From assembly GCA_029532415.1 (NCBI GenBank), contig JAQOTA010000050.1:558001-622000 (forward strand): 64,000 nt of DNA, in the 5' to 3' direction. The notes under the pieces are model-generated. The model was given only the letters and a program-made list of their open reading frames with translations, ran no database searches and was not told the DNA's origin. The translations under genes and the position numbers were made by a program. Within the stretch, counting starts at the first letter, position 1; each line of letters opens with the position of its first letter. Source of the DNA: Marasmius tenuissimus. Lineage: Eukaryota; Basidiomycota; Agaricomycetes; Agaricales; Marasmiaceae. Below, piece after piece: positions 57,987 to 64,000 of this stretch.

Positions 57987-59687
57987 ATGTCGAACTCAGT
58001 GCGAGAGGAAAAGATGTCGGTCGCCGAATCTGGCAGTCAGCGAGGCTCGTTCGATGAACGAGAGGACATACACAAGACGGCTGAACAAGGAAAGGCAGCA
58101 ACAGACAGGTGCGTGTTATGGCTCTTTCTCGATGCTCAGGTTACTCAGGATGATCTTTAGCCACGGAAATTCTTTGGTGAAATTCGACCCGAAAAGTGAA
58201 GCCAAGTTACGCTTGAAGATAGATCTCATGATCCTCCCCACCGTCTCCCTCCTCTATCTGTTTTGCTTCATCGACAGGGCCAACGTCGGTGAGACCTTGT
58301 CATGCTTGGACGTTGACGCGATTTTGATCACTGATGCGATCTGTAGGTAATGCCAGACTGGCTGGTCTCGAAAAAGATTTGGGCTTGAAGGGGTATGACT
58401 ACAACGTCGTCTTGACCTCCTTCTACGTTTCCTATATTCTCTTCGAGATTCCTTGCAACATTCTGTGCAAGAAGGTCGGACCCGGTTGGTTCATCCCAAC
58501 TATAACGCTCTTTTTTGGCGCAATCTCGGTGGCAACTGCTTTCGTGCATAACAAGGCTCAAGCTGCTGGTGTTAGATTTGTTCTTGGTGCGTTTGAACAG
58601 CCCTCTCTCACTAGTAGAAACTGACCCCTCCTCAGGCCTCTTCGAAGCTGGCATGCTACCAGGGATAGCATACTACCTTTCCCGCTGGTATCGACGAAGC
58701 GAATTGGCTTTCCGATTGTCCGTATACATCGCCATGGCACCTCTCGCTGGAGCGTTCGGTGGATTGCTGGCATCAGGGATCCTGAGTCTGTCGCACTTTG
58801 GCAGTCTCCATCAGTGGCGAATGATTTTTGCCATCGAAGGGATCATCACTTGTGGGCTGGCTTTGATTGGCTTTGTCACACTCACCGACCGACCCGAAAC
58901 CGCCAGTTGGCTCACACAGGAGGAAAAGAACCTTGCAATCGCTCGGGTCAAATCCGAGCGTGTGGGTCAGACCGAGGTTCTCGACAAACTCGACATGACT
59001 AAACTCCTGCGAGGGATCTTTAGCCCTGTCACCATGGGCGTATCCTTCATCTTCCTTCTCGATAACATCACCGTTCAGGGCCTCGCGTTCTTCCTGCCCA
59101 CCATCATCAAGACGATCTACCCCACCAAGACCACCGTTCAGCAACAACTCCAGACCGTCCCTCCCTACATCGTCGGAACCTTCTTCACGGTGCTCATACC
59201 CTACGTGAGCTGGCGCATGGACAGGCGTATGGTTCTCTTCGTCGTATCAGCTCCATTCATGATGATAGGCTACATCATGTTCCTCGCCTCGCACGACCTC
59301 CAGGTTCGTTACGCTGCGACCTTCCTCATCGCCTCCGGTGCCTTCTCCTTCGGTGCCCTCTGTAACGCCCAGGTATCCGCGAACGTCGTGTCAGATACCG
59401 CTCGTGCGTCTGCTATAGGGCTGAACGTCATGTTCGGGAACATTGGGGGTCTCATCTCGACGTGGAGCTTCCTACCATTTGATAGCCCGGATTTTAAGAT
59501 CGGGAACGGGTTAAACCTTGCGACGTCGAGTACGATTCTGATAGGGAGTGTAGCGTTATGGATGTGGATGCTGAGGGATAATAAGAGGAGGGAAGGGAGA
59601 GATGTTAAGCGAGAGTTGGAGGGGCTCGACCAGAAGAAGATTGAGGATCTGGATTGGAAGCATCCTGGGTTTAGGTGGCACCCTTGA
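57987..59687 (+). CDS. MFS transporter, Dal5/allantoate permease-like (ACS family), copy 3
   Basis: Intact paralogue of the minus-strand copy 1. Exons 57987-58108, 58161-58288, 58347-58586 and 58636-59687, 514 codons with stop (513 residues). Motifs: MSNSVREEKMSVAES start, LMILPTVSLLYLFCFIDRAN, IPCNILCK, GPGWFIP, MLPGIAYYLSRWYRRSELAFR, VQQQLQTVPPYIVG, SANVVSDTARASAIG and the tail DLDWKHPGFRWHP. Identical internal exon lengths (240 and 1052 nt) and near-identical protein to copy 1 show a close duplication. It carries intact reading frame and splice sites. Lies about 1.3 kb downstream of the intact VOC gene, and copy 4 follows 1.2 kb later on the same strand. Confidence 0.94.
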
Positions 59688-60903
59688 TTGTTTTGGTTTC
59701 TGGGGGGAAGGGGGTGAGGGTATACCGACTCGAGTTCCATAGCTCCGAGTAGATGCGACCCTGGAGTCTCCTCGTGTGTTTTTATCCACCTTGATGTATA
59801 TTAGCGCGACTTTTCTTTTCACGAACGAAACCGAGTTTTATGACTCTTCTCCTCAGATGCCAGGCCTACTGTATTTGTACTACGTGTTAACGATGCGGTA
59901 TGTGTATACCATACCCACCCATGCCAAGCTCTCGTTCATATGGTGTTCTAGATTGGAAGTACCAGGAGCGGAACATGCCCACTGACGCTCCAAAGCGGTT
60001 GAAATAAGCTTCACTACTCGAGAGAGCGACCGCCTTACCATGGGTAGGAGGTGATAAGAGATCGCCCCTCCCTTTCTCCGAGGGCACAAAGAGGCAAAGA
60101 CGTTGGTCTAACGGATCCAACGCCAGTCGCTCCTCTCTCATCTAACACTCTCTTCATCTCTGTCGGATTCGTGATACAATGGAAGGCCTTAAGGGCGAAA
60201 GATAGTGTTACTAAAACGTAGCTCTCGCTTGCACCTACTCGGAGTAAGGTGCTCACCGAACTTCGGGGAACTCGTCAAGGCCTCGCTCGTGCAGATACTA
60301 CCCTCACCATGTACCACCAAAGGCATGCAGAGGTATACGGTCCAGGCACAATACTAAGGATTCCTATAGCGCAGGACCGCCTTTTCTCGTCTGTGCTACC
60401 CAGAGCAACAAGTATGCTAACGCGATATTCCTAGCACTTACACCAGCCCGTGCCCCGCAAACGACAACTTTTACCTATCCACTTTGACCTCTAGCTCCGC
60501 GAAGTGATTGATAGTAAGCATAGTAAGCATGATATTGATAAAATACGGGTATTCGAGGCTTACGGATTCATAGCAGATTCTATTGTATGCTGACGGCCAT
60601 TCGCTCGATAAAAGCCAGAGAGTGGATGAGACCAGATCTCTACCCCCTGTGACCGGAAGCGCCTCCCTATCCTCAACCTTCAAGCCCTCCTTCTACTCGC
60701 ATCCTACCAGGGATGATTCCAACGTCAGATTACCCACCAGGCCAAGATATACAAGATAGCTCTTCCTGGTCAGATCGGTCTAGCATTACGAGGACACTAT
60801 TTGGGACCCAAGACATCCCAGCAAAAGCGGCCACATACACGTGGGCTGCCCTCGAACCACTCAAATCGGCCGCGACATAACTGACGAACGTTTCCTTTTA
60901 CTT
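59688..60903. other. Spacer between MFS copies 3 and 4
   Basis: No gene recognised; short open frames only. Confidence 0.4.
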
Positions 60904-62317
60904 GAACCCCACAGTGACAAAGAATCTACCAATCCCGCCACCTTCGATGCCAAGTCAGAGGCAAACCCACGTCTGAAAATTAATTTGATGATTTTGCCTA
61001 CCGTATCGCCGCTGTATCTGTTCTGCTTCATCGACCGAGCGAATATCGGTAAGCCCCAATTCGCTGCTTTGTTAATTCCGTTCTGAGCCCTACTCTCGAA
61101 GGCAATGCAAGACTAGATCGGTTTGAGAAGGATCTCAACATGGAAGGATACGACTACAACCTGATCCTATCGTGTTTTTTCGTCTCCTGCATCCTCTTCG
61201 AAATTCCCGCCAACATTCTGTGCAAGAGATCGGACCTGGATGGTTCATACCCGCGATTACGGTGCTCTTCGGCATGGCGTCCTTCTGTACCGCGTATGTG
61301 AATAATATGGCCCAGGCGTGCGTTGTTCTTTTCTTCCTGAGTATGTCTCGTTGCTATTCGTTGGGTCGATGCCATGATTGCTGAATTAGCAACGTTCGTA
61401 GGCATTTTCGGTGCTGGGATGATGCCAGGAATTGCGCACTACCTCTCTCGGTGGTATAGACAAAGTGAGCTGGCCTTTCGTCTATCTACTTACGTGGCTA
61501 TGACTCCGCTCGCTGGGGCCTTCGGAGGGTTGTTGGCCTCAGGAATCCTCAGCATGAACTCGTTCATTAGCCTTCACCGGTGGCGTATGATCCACGGCGT
61601 CGAAGTAGTCATTACCACTGGCCTCGGCGCAATTGCCTTCTTCACTCTCACATATCGACCGGACACCGCCAGATGGCCTACGCCTGAGGAGAAGGAGCTT
61701 GCATTTGCACGTGCCAAGTCTGAATGTCTAGGACAAGCCGAAGTCTTAGACAAACAGCATCTCACAAAGGTTCTTCGCGAGATGCTCAACCCGGTTAGGT
61801 TGATAGTCTCGTTCATCTTTCATCTTTCTTTTCGATACGTCACCATCCAAGGCCTTTCCCTATTCCTACCCACCATCATCCGAACGTTTTAACCAGAGAA
61901 AACGGTCATCGAACAACAGCTCCAGATCGTTCTCCCTTATATCGTTGGCGCTCTCTTCACAGTCCTTTTCTCGTTCCTGAGCTGACGATACGACCGCCGA
62001 TTGATCTTCTGCATCATCTGCTTACGGTGCGAGCGGCGGGTATTGAATGCGACGGTGGGGAGCATCGGAGGGTTGATTTTGATGTGGAGCTACCTCTCGT
62101 TCGATGGCCCAGACTACCGTATCGGGAACGGGTTGAACCTGGCATCGTTCGTTACGATTCTTATCCTGAACACTGTGCTGCTGTGATGGATGAAGACGGA
62201 TAATAGGAAAAAGTATGGAGGAACGCTGAGGAGGTGAAGGGAGAACTCGAAGGCTTAGACCAGCAGAGCATTGAGAATTCGGACTGGAAACACCCAGAGC
62301 TCAGGTGGTATCCTTGA
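60904..62317 (+). pseudogene. MFS transporter, Dal5-like, copy 4, decayed
   Basis: Collinear with copy 3 but broken several times. The recognisable start is LKINLMILPTVSPLYLFCFIDRAN near 60976. A one-base deletion after ILCK (about 61230) shifts frame before GPGWFIPAI. A TAA at about 61890 follows IIRTF, a TGA at about 61983 replaces Trp in FLSW, and about 200 bp between the LIFCIIC region and TVGSIGGL are missing. A further stop follows ILILNTVLL. The tail DWKHPELRWYP ends at the TGA 62315-62317. A non-functional relic. Confidence 0.88.
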
Positions 62318-64000
62318 TGAGCCCGTTGGGCCGCTCAGCAGACAGCCTGGATGCTATGAACTCTGATAGGCCTTGATGGTGTTCCATAATTATTTACTTA
62401 TATACCTTTATTATACCTGCACGTCCTTTGTATTGCCGAATAGACGAGTTATTCCGCTCTTGCTTCAATACGAATCCCTAACCTCCAAGGAGACACGATC
62501 ACTTGAGTCACCGGAAGGGTCTTCCAGGGTCCCCATCAATCATGCCACCCTCTATATCCTTCTGTACCCGTGAGTTGTGATCCTCGTGACCGGGTCGAGT
62601 CTATCCCGGGGCTCTGACTCCCGCCCTAGCCACATAGAATACTTCACCAAGGACCTTTCGAGCCCGGCATCCCTCTTCGTCAGTGGTTGACAATCCATTA
62701 TCAGGTAGTCGGTGCATGGAGCAGTTCAGCTGAGGTTCATTGAGCCGAACGTGGTCTTTTAGTTGGTTGGAACGCTAAGCAATCTCACGTTCCTAATTCC
62801 AGGCTCAGCCTCGCTGTTGATACTCTCTAAGCGGATGGGAGACATGCCTATTGGCGATGGGACAAAACTTCTTCTACGAACCAACCCTGAGTTTTAGACC
62901 ACCTAACCTCCCCCTTCTTATCTAGGAGACTGGTACGACAGCCCGATCACACAATATCGTGTACCTTGGCCTTTCTAGCTTCTTGTGTTGTGTTGAACAT
63001 GATATTATCCTACGCAACCAGAGGTTAAGTAAGGAGAGGGTTTGCGTGTACGACTCAACTAGTCCCGCTACTTGTCAGCAAAACCTCGAATGACCTTCCC
63101 TTAGCACTCACATGCATATTTTCCTGCGACGACCATCTAACCTTCCTCCTAGCTTTCGAGACACGTAGCTATTCGTAATGTGCAGTAAGGTTCATTTCCC
63201 AAGATATTGATGGTTTTTCTGCGTTTGGAATCCTTCGTTAAGCCAGGGAATTGAGGTAGGCAAGAAGAAAAGATCTACCCCGTGGCTCTGCTACTGATCT
63301 GTCAATCCAAGAGTCCTAGAGCGACCCAGCTCAGCTATATTGAGGGCAAAGGTTGAGTGAATACCGAGAATGCTAGAAGTTGCCAAATGAGACGACTGAC
63401 CTCCGAGTCGTGGTCTATGTGAAAGTCGCGTCGTCACATAATTCCCACGCTACGCTCTTCTACTTGAACTTCCATCTCAATTTGCCTCAATGGCTTCAAC
63501 TGCATTGGCGAATGAGTCCAGCATGCTCGCGCGAGACTCAAACGAATGCTACGTCAAGAATTCCGTGAAATTATACATCCGGTCGTTCATTGAGAAAATG
63601 AACAAGACCATTCATCGGATCGTGGTCAGCCTGCCTGCTCACTTGGCGAGCTTTGAGACTGCTCTGATCAGTCGTCAAGGAACTCGTGAGCTTCTTTTGA
63701 CGGCCTGAAAGTGATCTTTTATGAATGATCCTTTCTTTTCGAAGATGTTGAACCATGCGGTTTGGCCATCGAAAGAAGAACGGGGCGACATCGGCATTCA
63801 TGTGGGTATCAAGGCGAATGATGGGTGCCTTTAACTTCTCTGAAAGGCACAGGGCTTAGTCGAGCGTTGTACGTTGCTTGTAAGGACGTCCTCCGCGGCT
63901 TTCAGCTTAGGCATCTATCCACCCTCTGGCTTTTTGTGCATATAATTTCTTCGATTTTTGGAGCCTTTGACATGATGCTCGTGGAAGCGGGCTCGAGTAC
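62318..64000. other. Right-hand end, no confident gene
   Basis: A frame at 63490-63708 (MASTALANESSMLARDSNE..., 72 codons) is unrecognised; nothing else stands out. Confidence 0.4.

Noticed and set aside
1..64000. A single metabolic gene cluster linking laccase, SDR, VOC, MFS and aminotransferase
   Set aside because: No core biosynthetic enzyme or pathway-specific regulator was found, and most genes here are local duplicates; co-location alone is not enough.

Overview
The window looks like nuclear DNA of a mushroom-forming basidiomycete (Agaricomycetes). Evidence: genes split by many short GT-AG introns (about 45-65 bp), very small exons (21 and 24 nt in the laccases), intron-rich laccases in tandem, basidiomycete-type multi-pass membrane proteins (including a DUF6533-like one), an F-box protein, and several cut-and-paste transposon insertions with clear target-site duplications. 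No rRNA, tRNA or CRISPR array was recognised. All gene models were spliced by eye, using paralogues inside the window as guides. Layout: (1) 1-11 kb, the 3' end of one laccase and a complete second laccase, same strand, separated by about 7 kb of non-coding or decayed DNA that contains a diverged direct repeat. (2) 12-16 kb, two membrane-protein genes (DUF6533-like and four-span MARVEL-like). (3) 16-19.3 kb, an MBL-fold metallo-hydrolase convergent with a Dal5/ACS-type MFS transporter. (4) 21-29 kb, two tandem short-chain dehydrogenases with exactly matching exon lengths, an F-box gene between them, and a relic of a third copy. (5) 28.8-36.5 kb, two copies of a multi-pass membrane protein family flanking a PLP aminotransferase. 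(6) 36.7-43.4 kb, a transposon-rich island around a dead VOC (glyoxalase-fold) gene. (7) 45-50 kb, a truncated third membrane-protein copy and an unrecognised minus-strand gene. (8) 51-62.3 kb, a fourth (intact) membrane-protein copy, a frameshifted MFS copy, an intact VOC gene, an intact MFS gene and a decayed MFS copy. The main theme is gene-family expansion and decay: laccase x2, SDR x2 plus a relic, MFS x4 (two intact, one with two homopolymer frameshifts, one pseudogene), membrane protein x4 (two intact, one without its ATG, one truncated), VOC x2 (one killed by a nonsense codon). A block of about 2-3 kb (membrane-protein gene followed by VOC gene) is present twice, at about 34.4-39.9 kb and 51.4-56.7 kb. 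The intact copy acts as an empty-site reference and exposes three stacked insertions in the other: a 299-bp CACTG-ended element with a CTA duplication, a hAT-like element with an 8-bp duplication inserted at its very edge, and a second CACTG-ended element with a GGA duplication inside the hAT-like one. A further 3.2-kb element with about 180-bp inverted termini lies just downstream. The enzymes (laccase, SDR, VOC, aminotransferase, MBL hydrolase) and the organic-anion-type transporters would suit extracellular aromatic oxidation and uptake or detoxification of small organic acids, but nothing in the sequence ties them into one pathway.
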